Source of the DNA: Ciona intestinalis
Taxonomy: Eukaryota; Chordata; Ascidiacea; Phlebobranchia; Cionidae
Direction of reading: 5' to 3'
NCBI RefSeq assembly: GCF_000224145.3
Contig: NC_020168.2
Coordinates: 957,534-1,021,533 of the forward strand
Length of the DNA: 64,000 nt
The translations under genes were made by a program, and so were the position numbers. The notes below the pieces were generated by a model. It saw nothing but the letters and a program-made list of their open reading frames with translations, did not search any database and was not told the DNA's origin. Of this stretch, positions 25,001-35,692 are shown one piece after another (the stretch's first letter is position 1; every line of letters begins with the position of its first letter).

Positions 25001-28000
25001 AAAGTGGTAATATGTTTGCCTAAACGAGACCGGTTTGCGATGATTCCGTATTTTTCGTTAGTTGGCGTGTACATGTTGAATGATTGATTTATGGCAAATA
25101 AAACGTTAGTAAGGAAAATGCGGATTTTATGATCATTGGATCCTATATACCCCCCACAGAGATATATGTATAATGCATAAGCTAATCATAGACTGGTGAC
25201 GGCCGTCAACGGAGCAGTCCGTTGATGTTGTAACGTTGAACATTGCTGTAACAATGCTAGATTTTACGACATAAATGGATTTTTATGTTCTCTAATGGAT
25301 ATTGATTGGGAATGTTTCCTGGATAATGTTCCATTCAGACAAATTATCCGATCTACACATATTAGGTACATCGGGTAATTTGTCTGAATATGTATAAAGT
25401 CTATTTCAAAGCCATAGCGCATAATTCATTTATTCACATTGTTCTGGTTAAGCACTGCCAGTCAATCCTGTCTTTGGAAATAAAGAAGACCAACATGCAC
25501 TTGTTGGTAAGGTCTACCACGCCTTGCACTTTAGTATTTAGCCCAATGCTGGGAGATGACTTTTGTTTGGAAACAATGCCAAATTAAAGAAATCACTCCT
25601 ATTCAGTTTTCCTGCTATGCATGTGCCCTTTACTCAACACACCTTCAAATAAAATAAAGTGATTTTAATGCAATGACATATCTCGAAACTTAAAGGTTGT
25701 GAGTTTGCTTTCACGATTTGAGTACAACCCACAATTAATAAGCTTAGATGTATTGAGTTTATATCTCACACATATTTAGTTCAAATGTTTTCTTTTGTAT
25801 TTTTAGAACTAGCATGTTGTGTCTGTAAAAAAATAAAGTCTGAAAAATGACTTTGTAAAGTTTAAATTGACATAAAATTGAATTTACAAACCTATTCAGA
25901 TATTGTAGCAGAAATAGCCGTGTTATCTTTGTATTATGGTTTCCTACGTTTTGTCTTTTAAGACTGTCGACGGACAATTGCGCGAACTTTATTAATATTT
26001 TAGTGTGATTATATGTAAGATTCTGTGAAATAAACATATCAAGATCGTGGGACACTTTCCCAATCGGGTGTGGCAATCTAACACCTATGCACAGGTATTT
26101 TAGTTAAAACAATTTATCTTTTGTTCAGGAACTCTTATTGGGCGTCATAATAAATTAGAGTTTGACATCATTCACCTCGGAAGAATTATGACATCACAAC
26201 CCACTTCCTCAGCCGGGAACTTGGAAAGAAATGTTATAACTAGTGGTTTTGTGGGCCATTTAGAAAATGTTGTTTTTAATCAAAACTATCTAATAGATAG
26301 GTAAGTAATCTTCAAGGAACATACCAACAAAAAATCAAACTTTGTATATAGATAGAAATGCCTATATAAAAGTACCACCAAAAAAATCGTAGCACTTTTT
26401 TGATCATTTTTTCTAGTGTTATGTGGGTGTGGGAAGATGGGACACCTTTGACACATAACAACCAAATATCCTGAGCCTAACATCGGTTTATGGGAGCCGT
26501 GAGGATAAAGTTTTATAAAAATTTGTTGAATGTTTGTTTACTACCAAATTGGAGGCGAAAATAGTTTAAAAAGGTGTCCCATCTTCCCCCACCCTACTAT
26601 AAAACGAATGATTCTCGTTTGTGAATACAAAAAAAAAAATATTTTATTAATTGTGAATTTTTCGAATAAGCATAGTTACTTACCGAGCTAGGTCAGTACT
26701 TTCCTCGAATTTACAAAAGTAATTTTCAACCTTTTTTGATAAAAATATGCCTCTCTGGTCCCTGAATTTAAAAAAAAACATTGATCGTATAAAAAATTAT
26801 GTTTAAAAAATCGAAAAACTAAAAAAAAGTAATGATGGGAAATTAAAAAAAGATCTTTAGTACTTTCGAAAATATGAACGGCCAATATTGAGTAACATTT
26901 TACCCGAAATATCTCACGCCTTATCGCATGGTCGAGTTTATTATTCCAGCGGTTTGATTTCATTCGATTTTTTAGTCTCGTTTTTTCGAAATTCGGTGGT
27001 GCCTTAAGAACACACTTGGACGTCTCTATCATATACAAATTTTTGTTAGCAAGCCATTTTAACATAAAAAATTCGTTTGTTAGTTGCATGGATTCGTCGA
27101 TACAATGTGTTACAAATGCATCGTGGGGAAATAGTTTCATTGTCGCTAACCCAGTCAGTTTTCGTGGCCCAGACAGCTACATAGCCCTCAGAACACTTGA
27201 CGCATATGTGTAAGTAATATTTCATTTGTTTTGTTACAGTTTATACAGTCCTATAACAAAATAATCTCTTCACAGGTCCATGAACTTATTCTTCAGTTTG
27301 AAGACAACTGTTCAAGATGGTTTGCTTATGTATAACGCCGGATCCGGTTCTGATTTTATCGCAGTTGAAATTGTGGCAGGAAAAATATACTACGTCTATA
27401 ACCTTGGCAATGGACCTCAGGTAATCTTTATTTATACGTGTAATAGTGTGGGGAAAGACGGGGTTTTAATTTGATATGGAGAAAAACAAATACTCATGTG
27501 TATAATTCGATTATTCCCCCAAACAACGAAGTGCGCGGCAAAGGCGGTTACTGTTGTCAAGTATTAAAAATCGGTCTTAAACGAATGCAACATTTTTTCA
27601 ATAGCTCAAAAAACCATGTAATATAGTAAAAAGTTTTTTTTGTAAACGATCGCTGAATGTATTAAAACTATTGAAATTTTGTAGTTTGCGAGTTTTAATC
27701 ACCAATAGTAACGAAGTTACGTAAAATGTGAAATAAAATATGTTGCACAGTTGATTTTGTCTTATAAAATAAGTTTTAGTTTTGTGAAAACAACTGAAGT
27801 ATATATACATGTAAAAAAAAGTAGGAGTCAGTATATCTGAAATTAGGAATAAAATTAGCTAAAAATACCGTTTTAAATTATATATAGTAGGGTGGGGGAA
27901 GTTAAGACACTTTGTCAGATGGGACTTTTTTAATTTTCTTTTTACGGATTCCCATTTACTGATATTCAGAAAATAATGTTACGGAATTATTCAACAGTAT

Positions 28001-31000
28001 TATCACGACTATATAAAACGTGCGTCAAAACCGAAAATTGTTTTTAAATTTAAAAAAATATATGTTAAATAAAAATGTTTTTCTTTAACAAGTGAAAGAA
28101 TGCGAAATAGTGGTAAGGCCGATGAAAGTGTTTAGTTTGCGAGTGTGAACGTTTTAACTAATTTCATAGGTTCATAAAACAACCTGGAATACTTCGTACA
28201 GTTTGATTTTGACTCATAAAACAAGTTTTTGTTTTCTAAAAAAATAAGATATAAACATGGGGAAATTAGGCATGTGTCAATATTATTTTAATTTGGAAAG
28301 AAAAACAACAACAAAAAAACGGTTTAAAGTTATATGTATAAAGTTTACATTGCAAAGAAACTAGCACAGCCGGTTAATTCAATTTTGTGTCCCATTCCTA
28401 ACGGTTCCGTCTTCTTCAACCTTACGTTATAAAATATTATATATAAGATGTTAAAAGTAATGTTGTTGATAGCGTGACAACTAATACTTTTTCCAGATTA
28501 TGTCGGTTGCTCCAATTGTAAACGACAACGAATGGCATGATGTAAGAATTATCCGAGATGAAAAAAATCGTCACATTCTATCTGTTGACCGCGTTCAAGT
28601 GACTCATCGCGGGACTTCAGCCAGAAAGAATCTGGATCTAAGTGGTATACTTTGTGGATTGTATCTTTGTGAACTACTGCAACTATTCGTTTGTTTATCT
28701 TTCAGGTGACTTGTATGTTGGTGGTGTAAGGCAAGATATGTTTTACAACAAATTACCTGAACAAATTTCATCACGAACTGGATTCAGAGGTTGCATAGGT
28801 TCTCTAGATCTAAACGGAAGAATATCAAGTATTATCGGAAGAGACCAAATTTCATCGGCTGGGACGGTGGTAATGGGTTGTTTAGGTAATGTACTGTCGT
28901 TGGATCACAAACGCACGCCTTAAAATGCTAAAACTTACAAATTTGCATCCATAGCACCTACTGCTTCATGTACGCCCGACTCATGTAGCAATGGAGGAAT
29001 TTGTCGGCAAGAATGGGATAATTTCTCTTGCGATTGTAGTATGACGTCATACGTGGGAAGACGCTGCCAACAACGTAAGTTTGGATTAATGTTAGATGCA
29101 AAACCATTTTCATTACCAAAACAAAGATTGAGCATGACAGGGTGGCAGAGAGCTCCTGTATTTCTGTCTTTCCTCCATTGGTTATCCCTAGCGCTGCATT
29201 GTGAACTAAATTTCATTATTTCTTTTTAACCATTTCACTTACATTTAGTTTATCTGAGTTAATTCTCATTAATCAATCATATTTTCTGTTTGCAATCCAA
29301 CTTCATTTTCCCATGGTCATATGCAACTTTTAACCACCATGCGTAACTACAGACGTTCGAACATTGCCCGGTAAGCTATTGTTGTTTGACAAAAGTGACT
29401 TCATTATGGTTAAACTAATACTGCATGCTTTAATCGAAAACAGTCATTAAATTAATAAGATTTGCTTGTGTAAGTATTGTTGTTAATTATTGTACATATG
29501 TGTCTCAATACGAAACTACAGGCGTTTGTTTTAATAATTGGTCAACGGCTACTAAGCTAAATCTCACCAAATTATTTTTTTTTTAATCGTACTGTTTTTG
29601 GGATATCGTTAAAAGATAAACAATGCTGCGTCGTTTTTTCATTGTAAAGGGTGCACCCTCAATCAAGATGCGCCACTGTTTCCTCGGATTTATACTTGAA
29701 TGAATATAACTACTTAAGACTTAGATTACTGATGACTTGTTGTTCAGCAGTTATAAAAAAATATTAAATAGGTTCTCTTCCAATTGGGTTACTAAAAACA
29801 GAAGCATACGTTTGGAAAGCTAAATCGGTCGACAATAAACTGTCTGGTTATGTTTGATATTTTATGTTGAAGTATACAATAACACTCTATATGTTGAATT
29901 GCATTCGATTATTTTGTTAAGTGATTTAGCAATGAAGGTGTAGAATGCACAGTGGAGAACCAGGACCATTTCTTCAAATGAGCTCTTTTAGCGGATTTAC
30001 CTCACGATAATTTTGTGTTTTCATACAGAGGACACAACATACCGATTTGGCCCGGGAAATGGTATAATATTATACCGTTGGATGAATACATATCCCAGCA
30101 CAAGGGTCGATGAATTCACTATTGGATTCACAACCAGTGTGCGCGATTGCGCCATCATGCGGGTCGATGGTAAAGTCGAACAAGACTTTGTGCAACTTAC
30201 TATCGTGAGTTCCTACGGTGGTATCCCGGTGCCCCAAATACTAAAACGCTTAAGAATAAATACGACATATATTTTTTCCGGTACCACCGTTTTAGATTAC
30301 GTTAATTTTATTTAATATGATACGTATGTTTCATATGACACTAGCGCCCATGCATTCGGTTGCCTTCTTGTTTTCTGGTGGAGCTATCACATATAAACTT
30401 CCTCTACCGCATCGAAGCGTTCGTTATGACGTTCTCAATATCTACTTTGCAACAAGCTCATATAATGCGGTGATGGCGCGGGTGTACTCGGCCATGACCT
30501 CGACACCAAAAGATTACCTTCAGCTGTCCATAGTGAGACAAGAGTTCCGGTGTGATGTGTTGTAGAACAGTATTCGGATGTGAATGCACGGTTTGGCTTA
30601 CCGCATGGCGCGTGTCAGATGTACCTTTGATGCTCCAATTGACTAAAACTAAGCGGTTTCGTGTCAACGTTAACAATTTGTCTTGTATTAATAATTTGTT
30701 TTATTTGCTGTGGTAGAGTTGAATTTCGAAGTTGACTTGGTTCAAGACCGGTTGCTGTGAGACGGATTGTTAAGGTGTTCAATGTAATTTAATATTTGCA
30801 GTGGTGTTCTGCATTTTCGCATCATCAAATAAGTATGAAATTTGCAAACTGTTTTACATAAGCGCGGGCGCTAGTAGTCAATCATAAATGTTCTCAACCG
30901 TAACAATCACAATCCTACAATGACCAAACATTATTCGTACCAGGAAAATGGTCGGGTGACTTTGCGTTTCAACATTGGTAATTCTGACGTCAAACTTCAA

Positions 31001-33935
31001 GAACACTCTCCAGTTTCTGATGGCCAGTACCACACCGTGAGAGTACGTCGCAAGTGGATGAATGCCACTTTGCGAGTGGACAACTGGCCGGAAAGAACGG
31101 CAACCACTACAGGTATGTCGAACCTTGAAAGGCGTATTTGCTTTGAGTTTTATTAGTAGCAAATAGTTTTTTGTAGATTGTCTTTTTTACGTTTGTAACG
31201 GGTGCATGGGATACTTAAATATCTGCCGATTCCTCCATGTATAGTAAGCCCGCCTGACAGTTGGATAGTTATGTAATAGCGTCGTAGCTAACCTAACTGC
31301 ATGCGCATCAAATCATTGTTATGAGAGTAGTGAGTTTTGCATTAACAAAGCTCATAACACACGTACTAACCATTCTTTACGTTTACGAATAAGTAATTCA
31401 CTGTGTGCGTTCAATCTTCCGTTACACTAACAAAAGTCTTGTAAGAACCAAAATCCAATCGCGTTACTCTTGCTGGGGTAGCACATTGAAGAGTATTGAC
31501 GCAACAACGTCAGTTGAATTTCACGTCCTGCTTTTCTTGTATAGGGGGTTCACGTGACAGGTTTGCCCTTGCAAAACCATCTATACCCACATCAGTTCTT
31601 TCCACTGTTGAAACGTGGCTTAGAAGCAAAGGTACTAACATGGTTAAACAACCACGCATGATCCTGTCGTGTAGCTTTACTGTTTTGTTGTGATAACTTT
31701 ATGATAACTTTTTCCGAAGCAATTGGTTGCTACTCTAATATGTGCACGAAACGGTTATGTTATTGTTATGCTTGTACTGCACGACTTATATTAAAAGCAT
31801 GTGTTGATTTGATTTAAAATTAGCGGATTTTTCTCAAAAACTGTATACCAATAAAAACGCCAGTCATGGTGACACACATTTTGTTAAAGTTATGTACAGG
31901 GTAAGGAAATGGGAATAGGTCTAAGACGTGCCTTTTTTAAAATGTCCTTTTGAAAAATCCCGTTTTTATCCGATTCCCGTCTCCCCCACCTTTCTATTTT
32001 TGAAATATTTGCAACCTTACTATATGTTTTCTCCAAAGAACAAGTATGTTGGTATTTTTCAGAATATAGTAATACTGTTTTCAACTCGCAATCAGTCATT
32101 CAAATTGGTGGTCTTCTGGACCAGTCATCGCCATATTTAAATTCAATGCGTTCGAAACGGTCACCAGGAATCAGGAAAGCGTTTCATGGACAAATGATGG
32201 GATTTTTTTTCAATGATGTTAGAGTGTTCCAGTTAGCAGCACAAGGTATGGCTGTTGTTAAATTAAGAAACGTTGTTACCGAAGGTATTTTATGACATGC
32301 TGCTGTTCAGGTGATCCTAGCGTTCAACTAATTGGAGATGTAGAAATAATTGGAGAACATTCTCTTGCAAATCCAACAATATCCGCAATAACGCCACCAA
32401 CCACGACAATGGCTACTCTTACAACATTTTCGACAACCAAATCCTCAAAGGTTTATTATTTAGCAGCTTAAAGTTTTTCCTGAGAAAAAGATAAAAAGTA
32501 ACTCTATTATTTGTTTTATAATTTAGACAATGGTCGGCAATGGTTGTGAAGATGAAGACTTATGTCTTAACTCATCAGGTAAGCACATTTTTATACTTCC
32601 CCATTTTATGATTTAAAATAAATACATTTAACTATGAGTTTTACTTTAATACAAAAATGAAAAAAATTCTATAAATTATGGAGGTATAGTGCGGTCGTAG
32701 ATTATGTTCGCAAAGGTTTATCTTTCCTAATTAAGCGTTTCGCTTCCCTTGCCACCTTCCCCCTCCCCCTACATCGCCACACATATACGAACACAGCGTA
32801 CAAATACTGGGCAATGACACCCTGTAACTCCGCCAAACAAAAAACGCTATACAGCAATATACCTTTAATGCTGTGGACATGCATGTTAATCCTTGTTAAT
32901 AATACAGTTTAACCGCAATGCAGTATATACGCCATATTCACAAAAAAAACACTATGCGAAATGTATGGCGACCATGGATATTGAAAGCATTCAAGAGAGA
33001 ATGACGCATTTAAAAAAAACAAATAATATACAACTGTTGCCGCGAAAAAATATTTGCGAGATACACATAAACTATAGTTCCGGTAGAACTAAACACACGT
33101 CAGTGAACACGACGGGATATACCTCAAATACCAGAAATGTATCACACGACACTGCATTCACACTTTAAATGTAAAACCAACCGTACCGTTCAACCCCTAA
33201 CCAAACCTATAAATCTTACATATTAAAGTTGGCGAAACTCGTGTTTTTGTTTCTCCCCCAACCGTCCACCCCACTATACCAGGTGACATTGATTCGTATC
33301 AACACAATATCGGGGTCTTCGCCGGGGACGGGACAGTCAATCCTGGCGCCAGGAACGCAACGAGGCCAGTTTCAGCCGGCCTGAATCGGAAAAATCCGGT
33401 TTTTGTGACGCGCCTGCCGCCTCCGATTCTTCCCGTCCGCCCGACGCGTCCTACCCCCCACACTTCTACCCCCTCACATCGTATTTTTAATGACGACCAC
33501 GTCACCGGAGCAGCCAAGTCACCAGATGAAGACCAAACGAAATCCGAAGTTGCTTTACCGAAAGTAACCCCAGCAAAGACGAACCAGAATGGAAATATTA
33601 ATATAAACTCGAATCCACGTGAGAATCAAAGTTTGAATGTTCCTCAACTTGTCACTGGTTCGGTCCCAATCATTGAAGCAAAAACATCGACAATGACAAC
33701 TGCTGTTATAGCTGGCATCGCAGCGGCAGCAACTTGTTGCGTGTTGATACTTCTTCTTGTAATGTATCGATATCGGAACAGGGACGAGATCTCATACAAT
33801 GTCGATGAACGAGAACGTAATTATGGTGTGATGCCAAATAAAGGAAAGAAAACTATGAACGTTGGACAAAACGGTTTAGTGACAGGAAAATCAATTCTTC
33901 AAACTTCAGATAAAGACAAAGAATATTACGTTTAG
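10059..33935 (+). CDS. NRXN: Alpha-neurexin, complete, 1,569 aa (without cassette exons)
   Basis: Presynaptic cell-adhesion receptor for neuroligins, LRRTMs and cerebellins in vertebrates. Exons: 10059-10804, 10927-11024, 12622-12762, 15139-15299, 16393-16554, 17700-17921, 18037-18144, 18327-18446, 18540-18704, 23223-23418, 23474-23587, 23684-23776, 24786-24905, 26129-26300, 27084-27209, 27276-27420, 28497-28644, 28706-28885, 28955-29074, 30029-30204, 30944-31112, 32063-32245, 32311-32450, 32527-32578, 33283-33935. All phases agree (4,710 nt). Order: signal peptide, LNS1 (to ~248), EGF-A (~249-281), LNS2, LNS3, EGF-B (~668-705), LNS4, LNS5, EGF-C (~1076-1112), LNS6 (~1113-1290), Thr/Pro-rich stalk, transmembrane segment (~1491-1513) and a 56-residue tail. 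The tail keeps the protein-4.1-type motif YRYRNRDE and the PDZ ligand EYYV. The calcium-ligand Asp of LNS2 (ADFVNL) and LNS6 (QDFVQL) is kept. One gene encodes the alpha form. I see no separate beta promoter with a signal peptide. Confidence 0.95.
11786..11815 (+). CDS. NRXN: Neurexin cassette microexon, SS1 position (30 nt)
   Basis: TTTTTAAACAG precedes it and GTAAGC follows. It lies between the EGF-A exon (ends phase 1) and the first LNS2 exon (starts phase 1). Its 30 bases add [10 protein letters not shown] in frame and change the next residue from Pro to Ala. This is where vertebrate neurexins carry alternative splice site 1. The inserted sequence itself is not recognisably conserved, so the support is position, length and splice signals. 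Confidence 0.6.
13005..13167. mobile_element. MITE family A copy
   Basis: It lies in the neurexin intron before exon 15139. ATGGGAGAAGATGGCACAC, ATAGACCGTTGTTAATTG and AAAGGTGTCCCATTTTCTCC...ACTATATA match family A. It sits beside a distinct repeat at about 12858-13000 that also recurs near 27881. Confidence 0.7.
13833..14030. mobile_element. MITE family A copy, well preserved
   Basis: Both ends are present: TATATAGTAGGGTGGGGAGA and CATCTTCCCCTACACTACTA. The core blocks TCCTCGCGACTTTCATAG and TTTAAAACACGATCAGGATA serve as a family reference. It lies in a neurexin intron. Confidence 0.8.
15487..15513 (+). CDS. NRXN: Neurexin cassette microexon, SS2 position (27 nt)
   Basis: ATGTATCTCAG precedes it and GTAACG follows. 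It lies between exons ending and starting in phase 0 (15299 and 16393). It adds TTDRKGDAM just before VDIAVD. Vertebrate SS2 inserts HSGIGHAM before VTISVD at the same point of LNS2, so the G-x-A-M ending is shared. An insert here lies near the LNS2 calcium site. Confidence 0.7.
19111..19296. mobile_element. MITE family A copy
   Basis: It lies in the 4.5-kb neurexin intron between LNS3 and EGF-B. GTAGTAGGGCGGGGTAAGAC at one end, ATCCTGATCGTGTTTTAAAC in the core and GATGTCCCATTTCCCCGC at the other end match family A in the inverse orientation. Confidence 0.7.
20277..20461. mobile_element. MITE family A copy
   Basis: TATAGTAGGGTGGGGGAAGA at the left, the family core, and CAGGTGTCCCATCCTACTAT at the right (shortened terminus). 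It lies in the same 4.5-kb neurexin intron. Confidence 0.75.
20829..21177. mobile_element. MITE family B copy, well preserved
   Basis: ATAGTGCAGTGGGGGAAGGT at the left and TTGTTCCACCACTATATA at the right. Interior blocks ACGAATTAGTACTATCATTC and AGCGATTCGCACAACAGG define family B. At about 349 bp it is the most complete copy in the window. Confidence 0.75.
21592..21704 (-). mobile_element. SINE fragment
   Basis: On the minus strand it carries a worn head (GCAGGCGCGC on the plus strand), a GTTCAAAGC B-box remnant and AGTGTCC/AAGGGCACACAC, the decayed body of the SINE seen whole at 1504-1893. It lies in the neurexin intron 18705-23222. Confidence 0.6.
23848..23877 (+). CDS. NRXN: Neurexin cassette microexon, SS3 position (30 nt)
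   Basis: TTTTTAAACAG precedes it and GTAAGT follows. It lies between phase-1 exons at 23776 and 24786. Inclusion turns NI-GQGPDT into [18 protein letters not shown]. Vertebrate SS3 inserts DCIRINCNSS between VNL and KGPETL, with the same length, the same place in LNS4 and the same D-C-x4-C spacing. Confidence 0.8.
25333..25389. repeat. Short near-perfect hairpin
   Basis: ATTCAGACAAATTATCCGAT at 25333-25352 pairs with ATCGGGTAATTTGTCTGAAT at 25370-25389. This gives 20 bp with one non-Watson-Crick position and a 17-base loop. It lies in the neurexin intron before exon 26129. Its role is unknown. Confidence 0.6.
26421..26601. mobile_element. MITE family A copy
   Basis: GTGTGGGAAGATGGGACACC and AAGGTGTCCCATCTTCCCCC are nearly perfect inverted ends, closed by ACCCTACTATA. 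It lies 120 bases after the donor of exon 26129-26300. Confidence 0.8.
27881..28320. repeat. Third MITE-like repeat family (partial)
   Basis: It starts with the shared terminus TATATAGTAGGGTGGGGGAA. The interior (CACGACTATATAAAACGTGC, AAGAATGCGAAATA) instead matches 12858-13260, not families A or B. The right boundary is not clear. It lies in the neurexin intron before exon 28497. Confidence 0.45.
30345..30532 (+). CDS. NRXN: Duplicate of the neurexin LNS6 first-half exon (candidate mutually exclusive exon)
   Basis: This open segment is a diverged second copy of exon 30029-30204. It encodes [18 protein letters not shown] and later KDYLQLSI, matching both the upstream exon ([18 protein letters not shown]) and vertebrate LNS6 (TTYIFSKGGG, GDYLELHI). 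It ends in phase 0 with the donor GTGAGA, as the upstream copy ends in phase 0 with GTGAGT. Two acceptors fit phase 1: start 30345 (after CACTAG) or start 30384 (after a pyrimidine-rich run and GGAG). The calcium-ligand Asp is kept. Using both copies, or neither, shifts the frame. Confidence 0.75.
31545..31631 (+). CDS. NRXN: Neurexin cassette exon, SS4 (87 nt)
   Basis: TTTTCTTGTATAG precedes it and GTACTA follows. It is a phase-1 cassette between exons 30944-31112 and 32063-32245, inside LNS6. It adds 29 residues including [16 protein letters not shown] and ETWLRSKG. Vertebrate SS4 adds 30 residues with ERLAIARQRIP and DEWLLDKG at the same position. SS4 is the best-studied switch of neurexin partner choice in vertebrates, so the same role is inferred here. 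Confidence 0.9.
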
Positions 33936-33960
33936 AGCAACTTAAACATTAAATATTATC

Positions 33961-33966
33961 AATAAA
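33961..33966 (+). terminator. Neurexin polyadenylation signal (candidate)
   Basis: AATAAA lies 25 bases after the neurexin stop codon. A second AATAAA is at 34054-34059. The second gives a more usual 3' untranslated length, and either could be used. Confidence 0.5.
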
Positions 33967-34944
33967 GTATTGCGAAAGCACGGCTGAAATTAAGCCAAAT
34001 TTACACTAAGAACGATTTTGTATTTTCTTTTATTATCGAATACCGCATTACCAAATAAAATTACCTGTATAATTCTTTTTAAAAAAATATAACTGTACTG
34101 CTGTTACTTACGTACTGTTAAAAAGAGACGAAACCTGCTATGCGGATAGTGGTAAAACATTAAACATCCAATTACATGAATTTAACATAACATGTAATAT
34201 TAGTTACACCCAATAAACAACATTGTTCCTATTGTGGATCAAAATAAAAAAGGTAAAAATACTATCCGTTAGATATAACCGTGTTGTTTAACAAGTGAAA
34301 ACACATCATCCATATATTCAGGTTATCGGAGAAGCAATGCTTAGCCAGTTTAAGATTTTTTAAAAAAGTATTTCTTTTTTGCAAAATACATGTTTGTATG
34401 ATAAATAGCGTGCTAATTGAATTATAGTAGATTTGGGGTAAGATGGTCGGTGTCAAGAGAGACCAATTTTCAACTTGGTGTGTAGTCTTACAGTTTAAGC
34501 GTAAGGGAACAGAATGTAATGTCCTAAGCTCGATGCTAGCCCAGCGTAACAAATGTTTTAGTTTTAGTTTTTTTAATAAGAGATAAAGGAGACAATTACT
34601 AAATACATTTTATTTATATTTGCACTACAACGTAAACGTAATTTAAGGACGCTAAATGTATACCTTTAACATTATTCAATAAATAATATTCGATACATTA
34701 CTTCTAACTAAACTTAGTCCTATAACATAAACCAGGTGTATCAAATGGTCTAATTAATGAGTAATTAATGATTATAAAGCTTGTGAGTTAGGTAAACTAT
34801 CGTACATCGGAAACCCATTAGTAACCCAATATCGGTAACTTTTGGCTTTGCTAAAGATGCGGTGCAAATATAAATGAAACTTACATAAAGTGATAATTCC
34901 CCGTTTTCTTTTATTGAAAGAAAATAAATCCAAAATAGTTGTTA

Positions 34945-35035
34945 CGTCGGGGGAGAATCGAACTCGTGACATTAGGATATAATATGTTCACGAAGCGCGA
35001 GTAACCTATTAAGCCACGATTCCCTATCACGCGAC
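34945..35035 (-). other. Degenerate tRNA-like unit
   Basis: On the minus strand TGGCTTAATAGG resembles an A-box and GAGTTCGATTC a B-box, spaced as in a tRNA with an extra insert. The T-stem and acceptor do not pair well. It is probably a tRNA-derived repeat or pseudogene. Confidence 0.45.
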
Positions 35036-35692
35036 CTGTCGAATCAGCGACTATACTGTCCGGGATATTGGGAGGACGCGTGTTAGTTATAAGGAATGCA
35101 AACAAAGATTGACCCTCCTATTAAATATACATCAGTCGACCGTTGTAGAAAACGGCCTAAATAATGTTATGCCAATTAGTTTAATATGTGCTTACTCATC
35201 GGGGCTTCTTTTTCTTATTTAAAAAATCGTAGGAAGTCGATGCTTACCGTTATGAACACAATAAATTTAAGCCAATGAATAATTTACAGTTAAACATTTC
35301 ATTTCTACAGTGATAAGTCGTACTAACCTAATTTCAAGGTGACTAAACTGTTCTTCACAAAATTTCAAGCTGCTAAACGTCCAGACTATGATGTATGAAT
35401 GAACGAAATTTATTTCGGCTCTTGAGCTCGAGTTCGTGAAGGGTTTTTCTTGATGTTAATTGATTTAAATCTACAATTTAAAGCATAGGCTCCTCGTAAG
35501 CAGTAAAAACGTTAGGGTTTGCTTAGGAATTGAATATAGAGATTAAAGTGTAGCATGGCCTACTCAATACACGGCCTAGGAATACACCGAAACTGCTTAG
35601 AAAATAAGAGGCCTATTGACGCGAACAATGCCCATTATAATGCATTGTTTCGTCACGGTTTCATGAATGAAATTTTGTTTTTTTTCAACCAA

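Noticed and set aside
26688..27140. 150-codon open frame on the minus strand
   Set aside because: It overlaps neurexin exon 27084-27209 on the other strand, has no domain and no splice context.
32893..33168. Possible extra stalk exon (SS5-like) in neurexin
   Set aside because: The frame has no acceptor and donor consistent with the phase-1 junction between 32578 and 33283, and the translation is not stalk-like.
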